From the IMG/VR virus record IMGVR_UViG_3300018892_000069, positions 1 through 37,142 of that record: DNA of 37,142 nucleotides; one strand, 5' to 3'. A model generated the notes under the pieces. That model was given only the letters and a program-made list of their open reading frames with translations. It ran no database searches and was not told the DNA's origin. Made by a program: the position numbers and the translations under genes. Of this stretch, positions 16,628 to 22,801 are shown piece after piece; position 1 is the first letter of the stretch, and every line of letters begins with the position of its first letter. This stretch comes from a virus.

Positions 16628-16639
16628 GTCAAAGCGTAA

Positions 16640-16649
16640 TGGTAGGACG
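16640..16649 (-). promoter_or_regulatory. Late core element c
   Basis: CGTCCTACC on the - strand with TTTT just before it. It lies 67 bases before the 98-residue gene and just downstream of the HNH stop codon. It heads the 98-residue/portal unit. Confidence 0.68.
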
Positions 16650-16666
16650 AAAACCGTCGTGTAAAT

Positions 16667-17791
16667 TTAACTTCCCTGGGAGCGTTTTCGGAATATTTCG
16701 GATTCGCTAACAGCGGGCGGATCAGTGATATGTTTCCAGGTGTGTCCAAGCGCAATCGCACGAACCGTACCACGGTTAATATTTAACTCGTGGGCTATCT
16801 GCGAAATGGTGCGGTGAGTAATCTGGGTGCGAATGTAACAGACTTGTTCTTCAGTGAGACTGGTAGCCAGGGTCTGATGTATCCGGGCATCTTTCATATT
16901 GTCAGTTTGGGTGCCCCATTCCAGATTAGAAAGGTGGTTATTGGCCGGATTGCCGTCCAGGTGGCGGGCCACTTCACCGGGTAAAGGTTCCCGCACAAAA
17001 GCAGAAAGTACCAAACGGCTGACACGGTATTTTTTATTATTGATGGTAACTAACGCGTAAGTGTCGGTTGCAGATAGTATTTTGAGGAGTCGATAACCGG
17101 TTTTGTTTTTTTTGACTACTTGTCCGCTGGCAGAAATGTAGTGCGAATGCATGCCTGGAATCAAGCGGTAGTCTTTAAGCGTGAAATCATGCGCTTCATC
17201 GGGTTGAACAGTTCCGTAGGCATATCTTTTGGCAGATTGGTCATAAACGTATTCAGCGCGAATCAAAGCAATAGGTTGGGGTATCGTTTGCCTGATAATG
17301 GTGTAGACTTGAGACAAGGATCGTGCATAGCGTTGTGCCAATTCTTCCACCGAATAAATTGTAGAAAGAGCTTTTATCTCTTGATGCATGAGGCGAGTTT
17401 GAAAATCAAGTCTTGGTTTTTCTTTGAGACGACGCGGTTTGAAAAGCATTGCCCGGATTTGCTTCTTTTGTTCTTTAATCAGTGAACCCAAGCGGTCAGC
17501 AGTTGCCCATGCCAAATTTGAGAGATTATTGTTAGAAGGATTACCATCCAGATGCACAGCCATTTCGTCTGGCTCCGGTAATCTTTCCCAGGCCATCAAT
17601 ACCAAACGATGTACCTGATGATGCTTTTTATTAATCTTGACAGTGCGATTGCCATGAGGATGAATGCGCTGATATAACACACGATAATTGCCATTTTTGT
17701 GTGAGTAAACTGTTCCAGAGCTACTAACATAATAATCAACAAAACCAGGAATCTCATTAATCTGATCTTTTCTCGCATTTTTTTCTGTCAT
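16667..17791 (-). CDS. Double NUMOD4-HNH homing endonuclease, 374 aa
   Basis: Two similar NUMOD4-HNH modules in one chain. The first begins INEIPGFVDYYVSSSGTVYS and carries VHLDGNPSNNNLSNLAWAT. The second begins YRLIPGMHSHYISASGQVV and carries RHLDGNPANNHLSNLEWGT. A C-terminal helix-turn-helix follows (TISQIAHELNINRGTVRAIA). HNH enzymes of this type cut DNA at homing sites. The duplicated module suggests an internal tandem duplication or a two-site binder. It is free-standing between terL and the portal unit and has its own promoter. Confidence 0.88.
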   Translation of the reverse strand: MTEKNARKDQINEIPGFVDYYVSSSGTVYSHKNGNYRVLYQRIHPHGNRTVKINKKHHQVHRLVLMAWERLPEPDEMAVHLDGNPSNNNLSNLAWATADRLGSLIKEQKKQIRAMLFKPRRLKEKPRLDFQTRLMHQEIKALSTIYSVEELAQRYARSLSQVYTIIRQTIPQPIALIRAEYVYDQSAKRYAYGTVQPDEAHDFTLKDYRLIPGMHSHYISASGQVVKKNKTGYRLLKILSATDTYALVTINNKKYRVSRLVLSAFVREPLPGEVARHLDGNPANNHLSNLEWGTQTDNMKDARIHQTLATSLTEEQVCYIRTQITHRTISQIAHELNINRGTVRAIALGHTWKHITDPPAVSESEIFRKRSQGS

Positions 17792-17834
17792 ATCGCTTGT
17801 AATTTGTTGTTTTACAATTGTTTAACTTTTTATT

Positions 17835-17866
17835 TAAATATACACCATATATACTTATTGTGCAAA
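17835..17866 (-). promoter_or_regulatory. Promoter for the HNH gene
   Basis: On the - strand, TTTG (17863-17866), 20 bases, then TATATTTA (17835-17842), close to the Bacteroidota consensus with one mismatch in the -7 box. The HNH ATG follows 43 bases later. Confidence 0.6.
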
Positions 17867-17943
17867 AATTCTTGACGCACGCCGCACCCCGCGCCCTGTA
17901 GCGTAATGGCAATTGCCGGAAATTTTTTGGCGGAATATATGAT

Positions 17944-17970
17944 GGGGGGTATGGGTGGGCAGGGTGGGGG
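17944..17970 (+). other. G-quadruplex-capable tract
   Basis: Five G-runs on the + strand: GGGGGG, TAT, GGG, T, GGG, CA, GGG, T, GGGGG. Loops are 1-3 bases, ideal for a stable quadruplex. I noticed no comparable tract elsewhere in the window. It lies between the terL stop and the HNH promoter, beside a long hairpin. Confidence 0.65.
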
Positions 17971-17979
17971 TAACAGGGT

Positions 17980-18027
17980 ATGGCAATTGCCTACACCACG
18001 CCTGGGCATGGTGTAGGCAATTGCCAT
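17980..18027. repeat. 19-base perfect inverted repeat after terL
   Basis: Arms at 17980-17998 and 18009-18027 are perfectly complementary, with a 10-base loop. Each arm ends in the palindrome GGCAATTGCC. It starts 23 bases past the terL stop. No T-run follows on the - strand, so it is either a factor-dependent or weak terminator, an mRNA stabiliser or a protein-binding site. Confidence 0.75.
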
Positions 18028-18050
18028 GTGTAGTAGTAATTAGTAAGCAA

Positions 18051-19535
18051 TTAGGAAAGGAAGGTTACCTTATAGGGTGTTGCTATGGATGCACCGGCGT
18101 GTTTGGCGAAACGTTTGAATAGTAGATAGTCTAACGCATCTGAGTAGTGGGTAGCCCGGGCCTGGTCAATGATAAGACGCTCCAGGTTTTTGTCTTTAGA
18201 CCAGTCTGGTTTGATTGGTGTGTTCAGGATGGATATAATCAGGTACTTACAAGTATTTTGGTTAATCCTGATCCTGGGTAGCCTGGCGTTATCTTCACCT
18301 AGTATTGTATTGACTACCCGATGTTTCATTTGGTGGGGTGGGTTTTGTGTTAGTATGTTTAAGGTGAATGACCAGCCTGCTTGGGTTAGCAATGCCTGTA
18401 TCTGATCATAGAATGTTTGATTAGAGCCCGCTGACCTGTTATTACCGCTACTGTCACCATAGATATTAAGGCGCTTGGTTGGGTGATCCTTATAGGTATC
18501 CAGGAGTTTTTTAGTTATTTCTTCGACCAGGCTGTTTACTGATTCCTTCACGTGCAAAGCATTTACAATACGATATTCCTGGCCATGCTCCTGACCTACC
18601 ACGCAACAGGTAAAGTGGGCGTTGAAGTCAAACGATACATCTAAGGGTTTTTTAGGGTTAACATCACTGGCCGTAACACTGGTGAGGCCGGTTTCATCGT
18701 CATGATTGTAATAATAGGTTTGCCAAGCGCAATGCTTGGATTCGCTAAAACTGGGATAAAAAGTGTTGGGTACCCGGCTCAGGCGCTGGTTCATCACTTC
18801 GACTCGGAATTCTAAATCAGTTAGTTCAGCTTTCAGGTCATTGAAGTAATCAGGAGGTAAAACATGCTGATTATCAAAGGCAGTACTTTCAACATAGAGG
18901 TACTTGGCCGGATTTTCTTTTTGGAGGCTTTCATATTTATAAATCCACTCGCCGGAAGGAAGCCAGGCGGCCGACGAATAATGGCAAAATGTCCAGTGCC
19001 AGGGAGTCGAAAACCGGTACCGGTTAGCCCGGATTGAGGGCAGCAGTATTTTATTGACCACTTCTTCTTTCATCAGCGCACTTTCATCAACGCTTCCACC
19101 GTCAAAATTTCCGCCCCGGCTCAGGTCGGCCCGGTCCATCGATAGCATTTCAATTGTGAAGCCATTGATAAAGGTGATGCAATTTTTAAAGTTGCGGGGC
19201 GGCTGAAAAGGCTTGAACCAATGGGCCGGTGGCCGGGTGCCGATAATGTAATGCCCTAATTTGCTTTCCTTATCATATTCCATCAGGCCAATATTGCTCC
19301 AGGCATCCATGGCAGCCGGCAGCGTTTTGGTAAGGATTTGGTTATAGGTTAGCCCGGCCAAAAAGCATTTACCCCTGGGCAACTGGTTAAAACGCATATA
19401 CTCCACCATACCAAGGCTCGTAGATTTGCCGGACCCACGGCCACCGACAAAACCGCGCCGTTTGGCCGTGGAATTGACAAAACGAATTTGTTTTTCGTTG
19501 GCATATACCTGCTTAGGACTCTGGCTGGTCGTCAT
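18051..19535 (-). CDS. terL: Terminase large subunit
   Basis: The packaging motor, with an ATPase and a nuclease domain. The Walker A motif GGRGSGKST is at residues 31-39, and the Walker B plus catalytic Glu is in FDGGSVDESA. The nuclease (RNase H fold) acidic residues lie in PLDVSFDFN, NIYGDSSG and HYSDALDYLL. Length (494 aa) is normal for the family. A frame extends to a TTG at 19547, but the ATG at 19535 fits better and overlaps the small subunit by 23 bases. The unit is terS-terL only. Confidence 0.93.
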   Translation of the reverse strand: MTTSQSPKQVYANEKQIRFVNSTAKRRGFVGGRGSGKSTSLGMVEYMRFNQLPRGKCFLAGLTYNQILTKTLPAAMDAWSNIGLMEYDKESKLGHYIIGTRPPAHWFKPFQPPRNFKNCITFINGFTIEMLSMDRADLSRGGNFDGGSVDESALMKEEVVNKILLPSIRANRYRFSTPWHWTFCHYSSAAWLPSGEWIYKYESLQKENPAKYLYVESTAFDNQHVLPPDYFNDLKAELTDLEFRVEVMNQRLSRVPNTFYPSFSESKHCAWQTYYYNHDDETGLTSVTASDVNPKKPLDVSFDFNAHFTCCVVGQEHGQEYRIVNALHVKESVNSLVEEITKKLLDTYKDHPTKRLNIYGDSSGNNRSAGSNQTFYDQIQALLTQAGWSFTLNILTQNPPHQMKHRVVNTILGEDNARLPRIRINQNTCKYLIISILNTPIKPDWSKDKNLERLIIDQARATHYSDALDYLLFKRFAKHAGASIATPYKVTFLS

Positions 19536-20034
19536 GGGAGATATCAATCACATTTTGGGTAAGTACTTGCGGATCGGAGTTAAAGAGCACCGGTACCGGA
19601 ATCAGGAACAGGTTCGGGTCAATGGTCTGGGCTTCGTCGCTAAATACGGCCTTGATTCTGGCCGCGTTTTCGATGGCGCGAATCATCGCGTTATGATCAC
19701 CATTTTTGCGGGCAAGCCTGGCCGCCAGCATGAAGTTTTCATACATGATACTGCGCTGAGCTTTGCGGTCATTTTCTATCACGTCGCCAAAAAGCTCCAG
19801 CGACTCACGCACCACCACGTATGCCTGGGAGGTGCTCAACTGGTATTCCTTTTCGATCAGAGCCACGACCCGGTTGCGGCTGTACATCATGCAGAGCCAC
19901 GACCAAGCTTTGCGGTATCGTTCCAGGGTTTGGCGTTCGGTGTCAGTAAGGGGTTCGGACTCGATCAGGTGTGCCCGGAACTTGTCCAGCTTGTCGCCGA
20001 TGGGTATAGTGAGAGATTTGGATTTTCTTGGCAT
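19513..20034 (-). CDS. terS: Terminase small subunit
   Basis: A 173-residue helical protein starting MPRKSKSLTIPIG, with a helix-turn-helix-like segment (VALIEKEYQLSTSQAYVVV). This is the layout of phage small terminases that recognise the packaging site. It lies directly before terL and overlaps it. The frame is open further upstream, but those codons cross a strong hairpin and a late element, so the ATG at 20034 is chosen. Confidence 0.82.
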   Translation of the reverse strand: MPRKSKSLTIPIGDKLDKFRAHLIESEPLTDTERQTLERYRKAWSWLCMMYSRNRVVALIEKEYQLSTSQAYVVVRESLELFGDVIENDRKAQRSIMYENFMLAARLARKNGDHNAMIRAIENAARIKAVFSDEAQTIDPNLFLIPVPVLFNSDPQVLTQNVIDISHDDQPES

Positions 20035-20041
20035 AAAAAAA

Positions 20042-20068
20042 GCGTTTCTGCGAAATTCGCAGAAACGC
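20042..20068 (-). terminator. Terminator-like hairpin in the terS leader
   Basis: A 12-base perfect stem (GCGTTTCTGCGA and complement, three-base loop). On the - strand it is followed by TTTTTTT and then the terS ATG. It looks like an intrinsic terminator for the accessory cassette at 20.1-21.0 kb. However, it lies downstream of late element d, so late transcripts would also have to read through it. Confidence 0.75.
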
Positions 20069-20076
20069 CGGTGGCA

Positions 20077-20086
20077 GGGTAGGACG
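20077..20086 (-). promoter_or_regulatory. Late core element d
   Basis: CGTCCTACCC on the - strand with TTTT just before it, 42 bases before the terS ATG. A terminator-like hairpin lies between it and the ATG. Confidence 0.7.
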
Positions 20087-20098
20087 AAAAGATTAGGA

Positions 20099-20476
20099 TT
20101 ATTCTTTGCTTTTGATCTCGTTTCTAAGGTCAAAAATGGCTTTGAGCACCATATCAAAGTTGTCCTGAGTCCTTTCCGAAAAAGCTGTCATTTGCCCTTT
20201 CAGAAGAGCAATTTCTTCTTTTAACTGCTCCTGGGTAGTAAGCAGAAAATCAATATTGTCCGATTGACGGATAGCGTGCTGCATCAGTTGCAATTGTGCC
20301 GACCGCAGAGCAGTTGTATCAGACTTAACCGGGCCGGTCTCGCTTCTAAGCACCGAAACATCAGATCTAAGCAGTGACATTTCCTGGCTGAGAATATCCA
20401 TCCGGCGCAGCACTTCGGCCATTAGTTCTTCTAATTGAGCAATTCTTTGCTTTTCGTTCATTGTATAAATGTACAT
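20099..20476 (-). CDS. Coiled-coil protein, 125 aa
   Basis: Almost the whole chain is heptad-patterned (RIAQLEELMAEVLRRMDIL, DVSVLRSETGPVKSDTTALR, EEIALLKGQMTAFSERTQ), indicating a long helical coiled coil, probably oligomeric. No domain recognised. It follows the 89-residue paralogue by 20 bases in the same accessory cassette. ATGs at 20476 and 20461 are both possible; the first is given. Confidence 0.65.
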   Translation of the reverse strand: MYIYTMNEKQRIAQLEELMAEVLRRMDILSQEMSLLRSDVSVLRSETGPVKSDTTALRSAQLQLMQHAIRQSDNIDFLLTTQEQLKEEIALLKGQMTAFSERTQDNFDMVLKAIFDLRNEIKSKE

Positions 20477-20496
20477 TTTTGGTTTTGAAAAGGATA

Positions 20497-20766
20497 CTAT
20501 TTCTTAAACTCAGCTATTGACTCAAAGAAGTCACGCATCAGGTACAGATGAAAAAGCTGGTTAGCCAGCTCCATCCGGTCGTGGTCAGGCACAAGCACAA
20601 TTGTCCTGATTGAGTCATCAATCGCGTTCCAGGCGTAGCGCGGATTAGACTGGTAGTAAGCGTGAAGCATCTCGAACAATGGCGCAACATTGAAGTACTT
20701 GCCCGTGCGCGGATTAAGAACCATAATCGGCTCCAGGGGCTGATCGGTTTGGGGATTGGTTTTCAT
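20497..20766 (-). CDS. Conserved hypothetical protein, 89 aa (paralogue of 14463-14738)
   Basis: Shares almost its whole sequence with the 91-residue protein 6 kb away, including the FFESIAEFKK ending and the surrounding stop TAG-TATC. It sits in an equivalent place: behind a TATCTTTG promoter box and a leader with a long inverted repeat, between two late units. Two copies in one genome suggest a mobile or recently duplicated accessory gene. Function unknown. Confidence 0.75.
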   Translation of the reverse strand: MKTNPQTDQPLEPIMVLNPRTGKYFNVAPLFEMLHAYYQSNPRYAWNAIDDSIRTIVLVPDHDRMELANQLFHLYLMRDFFESIAEFKK

Positions 20767-20792
20767 GTGATTTTAGACAGCTTTTGGCAAAC

Positions 20793-20889
20793 AAAACAGC
20801 GGTGTTGCCTGACCCGCTGTCTGAGCCTCACATGGAAAGCTCCCATACCCCATTACAAGGAATGGACGGGGGTGCAACACCGCTGTTTT
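20793..20889. repeat. Inverted repeat in the leader of the 89-aa gene
   Basis: AAAACAGCGGTGTTGC at 20793-20808 and its exact complement at 20874-20889, with a 65-base loop. Its sequence differs from the leader repeat of the paralogous gene at 14.8 kb, but its place in the leader is the same. Confidence 0.65.
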
Positions 20890-20987
20890 TTGATAAAAAT
20901 AGTATCAAAGACCAATGGTATAGGCACAAAAAAAGCCCGCAAAAAAGGTTTTGGGGGCCGCAGCTCCCATATGAAATTCAGACAGTG

Positions 20988-20995
20988 CAAAGATA
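20988..20995 (-). promoter_or_regulatory. Promoter -7 box for the 89-aa cassette
   Basis: TATCTTTG on the - strand, an exact TAnnTTTG match and identical over TGTATCTTTGCA to the box before the paralogue. The -33 TTTG is not at the best spacing (nearest is 10 bases upstream), so strength is uncertain. Confidence 0.55.
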
Positions 20996-21002
20996 CAAAA
21001 AA

Positions 21003-21042
21003 AATCAAACTACCCATCTGTTTTTCGACGGATAGTTTGATT
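21003..21042 (-). terminator. Intrinsic terminator of the 252-aa gene
   Basis: Arms 21003-21015 and 21030-21042 pair with one G-U position and are followed by eight T on the - strand. It lies just past the stop codon of the 252-residue coiled-coil gene and directly abuts the next cassette's promoter. Confidence 0.78.
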
Positions 21043-21059
21043 AAAAATATCACTATCAT

Positions 21060-21818
21060 TTAAAGCGACAGCAGCTTAATCTTTTCGTCAATGTCAGCCA
21101 TCTCTGCTTCCAGCTTAGCCAGTTTCTCGGCTTTCAACGTTGAGCCGGGGTCGGCTTCGGCTGCTTTCCTGGCTTTGCTCAGGTTCGGAGCCAGGCGCGT
21201 TCGCTGAAGCTTTAGCGAATCAAGCGAGGCTTTTGCTTCAGCTTGCTGCTGTGCTTGCTCATCGGTTTGCTCTGGCTCGCTCTGAGCTAAGTGGCTCAGT
21301 CGCTCTTTCTGCTCTGCCAATTCCCGGTACTGTTCTTCGATAGCCGTTACATGCTCAATAAGTAGCATCCGGTCAGCTACGGCCTGTGGCTCGTTGCTAT
21401 CGCCGCTGGCAACCAGCAGGTTAGACAGTTCGGCCTTGCGGGCATACAGTTCGGATTGTTTGAGCGTAATTGCCTCAATTTCCGCTAACGCTATTGTTGA
21501 ATCAGCCAAATCCACAATGGAAATATGCGGTGTATTGGGCGATGAAAGCACAACTACTTTGGCTTCACTGGGTTGGCTTTCCAGTAGCTCAGGCTGTGTA
21601 AGCAGTTTGCTCAACTCATAGGTCAGCTTTTCGCAGTTCACCTGGCTCTGCTTTTTCATCAGGGTCTGGATCAATATGCGGTTACGACAATAGCGGCTGA
21701 GCAGAGCCAGCCCACTGGCGTATTCGGCTTCTGGGTTATCGAGCCAGGCTTGTATTTCCTGGGTGGCTTGCAGGGCTGTTTCGCTCATCTGTGGGACATT
21801 TGATTCGTGGGTATCCAT
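21060..21818 (-). CDS. Coiled-coil phage protein, 252 aa
   Basis: Helical N-terminal part (EIQAWLDNPEAEYASGLALL, YCRNRILIQTLMKKQ). A charged coiled coil rich in Glu, Gln and Ala follows from about residue 125, ending KLEAEMADIDEKIKLLSL. Similar conserved proteins of unknown role follow capsid genes in Bacteroidota phages. The frame reaches 21938 but crosses a terminator and late element e, so the ATG at 21818 (MDTHESN) is chosen. It is a single-gene unit with its own late element and terminator. Confidence 0.7.
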   Translation of the reverse strand: MDTHESNVPQMSETALQATQEIQAWLDNPEAEYASGLALLSRYCRNRILIQTLMKKQSQVNCEKLTYELSKLLTQPELLESQPSEAKVVVLSSPNTPHISIVDLADSTIALAEIEAITLKQSELYARKAELSNLLVASGDSNEPQAVADRMLLIEHVTAIEEQYRELAEQKERLSHLAQSEPEQTDEQAQQQAEAKASLDSLKLQRTRLAPNLSKARKAAEADPGSTLKAEKLAKLEAEMADIDEKIKLLSL

Positions 21819-21865
21819 AGGGTGTGTGTTAAGTGAATGGCAATTGCGGGTTGAATAAGGGTAGC

Positions 21866-21885
21866 AAGTTGGCAATTGCCAGCTT
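21866..21885. repeat. GGCAATTGCC palindrome in a late leader
   Basis: A 20-base palindrome with one G-U pair, centred on GGCAATTGCC. It lies between late element e and the 252-residue gene, and is followed by a partial copy (GGCAATTGCG) at 21839-21848. It belongs to the same family as the palindromes at 17.9-18.0 kb. Confidence 0.55.
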
Positions 21886-21889
21886 ACAA

Positions 21890-21899
21890 GGGTAGGACG
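21890..21899 (-). promoter_or_regulatory. Late core element e
   Basis: CGTCCTACCC on the - strand with TTTTTT before it. It follows immediately after a terminator and lies 71 bases before the 252-residue gene. Confidence 0.7.
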
Positions 21900-21901
21900 A
21901 A

Positions 21902-21928
21902 AAAAGCCACCGGATTCCAGTGGCTTTT
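21902..21928. terminator. Intrinsic terminator of the capsid unit
   Basis: AAAAGCCAC, 9-base loop, GTGGCTTTT, with T-runs on both strands. It lies 23 bases past the stop of the 66-residue gene and ends the protease/capsid unit. Confidence 0.78.
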
Positions 21929-21951
21929 GTTCCATCAAACACTATAAACAA

Positions 21952-22152
21952 TCAACTTCTTTTCTTACCGGTCGAAGTAATCCCTAAGTCGGCCAGTGGC
22001 CCCGGTTCAGGAGCGGCCTTAACCTGCACATACCTGCTCTGTTTTTTATACATAAAAGCAAGTTCCTCCTGGGTAACGGTAGCAAACTCGATAGTTCTGT
22101 CGCCGATAACTACACTCTGTAGTCCTTCGGTATTGATAAGTTCGTATTCCAT
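21952..22152 (-). CDS. Small conserved phage protein, 66 aa
   Basis: Compact alpha/beta protein starting MEYELINTEGLQSVVIGDR, with a basic tail (GITSTGKKRS). Small proteins like this follow capsid genes in Bacteroidota prophages; role unknown. It has a strong Shine-Dalgarno sequence, AAAGGAGGT, ending 5 bases before the ATG, which is unusual for this phylum. It is last in the capsid unit. Confidence 0.7.
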   Translation of the reverse strand: MEYELINTEGLQSVVIGDRTIEFATVTQEELAFMYKKQSRYVQVKAAPEPGPLADLGITSTGKKRS

Positions 22153-22157
22153 ATCTG

Positions 22158-22166
22158 ACCTCCTTT
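22158..22166 (-). promoter_or_regulatory. Unusually strong Shine-Dalgarno site
   Basis: AAAGGAGGT on the - strand, 5 bases before the ATG at 22152. Bacteroidota genes rarely use such sites and most other genes here lack one. Confidence 0.7.
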
Positions 22167-22167
22167 C

Positions 22168-22707
22168 TTAAGGCGTGGTCGCCGGTGGCGGAGTAACCGG
22201 CGGGGCCAGTATTGGAATTTCTCCTGTGAAGAAATACGGCTCATTAGACTGTCCCCCCGTAAAACCAACTTCACGCCCGTTTTTGTCATCGAATTTCTTT
22301 CCAGACGTATACTTACTAGTAAACATTAACCCGCGGCGGGTGTTGCCGGCGATTTTCTTTTGGCCCAACGCGTCTTCCACAATAACAACAAACTCGCTGT
22401 TGTAAGAGCTGTTAATGATCTTATCCACCCTTGGATTTGAGCGGGGAACGTAAACAGCAACACCCACTTTGCAGGCTTGGTTGCCCTGGTCACCTACGGT
22501 TTCGGAAGTGAGTTCACCCGTATCAAGCGCAAAATCCCAAACTACAAACCCTTTTCCGGTTTTGGGCGTAACAGTGGCAATGCTGTAGGAAGCTTCGACT
22601 ACGGCACTGATAGACTGTAAGTCACGTTTGGCAATGACATATAATTTATTCTGGCCACCAGGATTGGGGCCGCATTCTTCGGATATTCCGGCAACACTTA
22701 CACACAT
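22168..22707 (-). CDS. Virion protein, possible tail tube or head decoration, 179 aa
   Basis: Related to the 184-residue protein at 29096-29650. Both have ECGPNPGGQNKLYVI / ACGHNQGGIHYLRVI near the start and a YVP motif in the middle. Near the end are GKKFDDKNG / GNDYADKNG followed by a beta strand. Beta-rich, with a Pro/Thr-rich tail (ILAPPVTPPPATTP). Directly after the capsid gene, it could be the tail tube or a head protein; the sequence does not decide. Confidence 0.72.
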   Translation of the reverse strand: MCVSVAGISEECGPNPGGQNKLYVIAKRDLQSISAVVEASYSIATVTPKTGKGFVVWDFALDTGELTSETVGDQGNQACKVGVAVYVPRSNPRVDKIINSSYNSEFVVIVEDALGQKKIAGNTRRGLMFTSKYTSGKKFDDKNGREVGFTGGQSNEPYFFTGEIPILAPPVTPPPATTP

Positions 22708-22738
22708 ATTAGTAAAAATTAGCTGATTAAAGGATTAA

Positions 22739-22764
22739 GACAGTCCCACCGTAGCGGGACTGTC
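22739..22764. terminator. Hairpin between capsid and the next gene
   Basis: GACAGTCCC, loop, GGGACTGTC (nine base pairs) between the major capsid stop and the 179-residue start. The T-content after it is poor. It could be a partial terminator or mRNA end that keeps capsid transcript high. Confidence 0.55.
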
Positions 22765-22801
22765 AAGGGAACAAAGTGTGATAATTACGCCAGGGCGCTG
22801 A

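Larger units (their letters stand above)
17792..18050. other. Non-coding block after terL: promoter, G-rich tract and hairpin
   Basis: About 259 bases. From terL onward on the - strand it contains a 19-base inverted repeat, a C-rich strand opposite a G-quadruplex motif, a GGCAATTGCC palindrome and the HNH promoter. A 65-codon frame (17830-18027) crosses the hairpin but is Pro/Cys-rich and unlike its neighbours, so I do not call it. Confidence 0.6.
20767..21059. other. Non-coding leader/terminator block
   Basis: 293 bases with no supported gene. In - strand order: terminator of the coiled-coil gene, promoter -7 box, then a leader of about 220 bases with a 16-base inverted repeat before the 89-residue gene. 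Short frames here are antisense or leader noise. Confidence 0.6.

Noticed and set aside
16573-16773. Longer N-terminus for the 98-aa gene
   Set aside because: Would overlap the HNH gene end, late element c and the leader hairpin; the internal ATG at 16572 gives a family-like start.
17830-18027. 65-codon frame after terL
   Set aside because: Crosses the perfect inverted repeat and the C-rich strand of the G tract; Pro/Cys-rich and would place the HNH promoter inside it.
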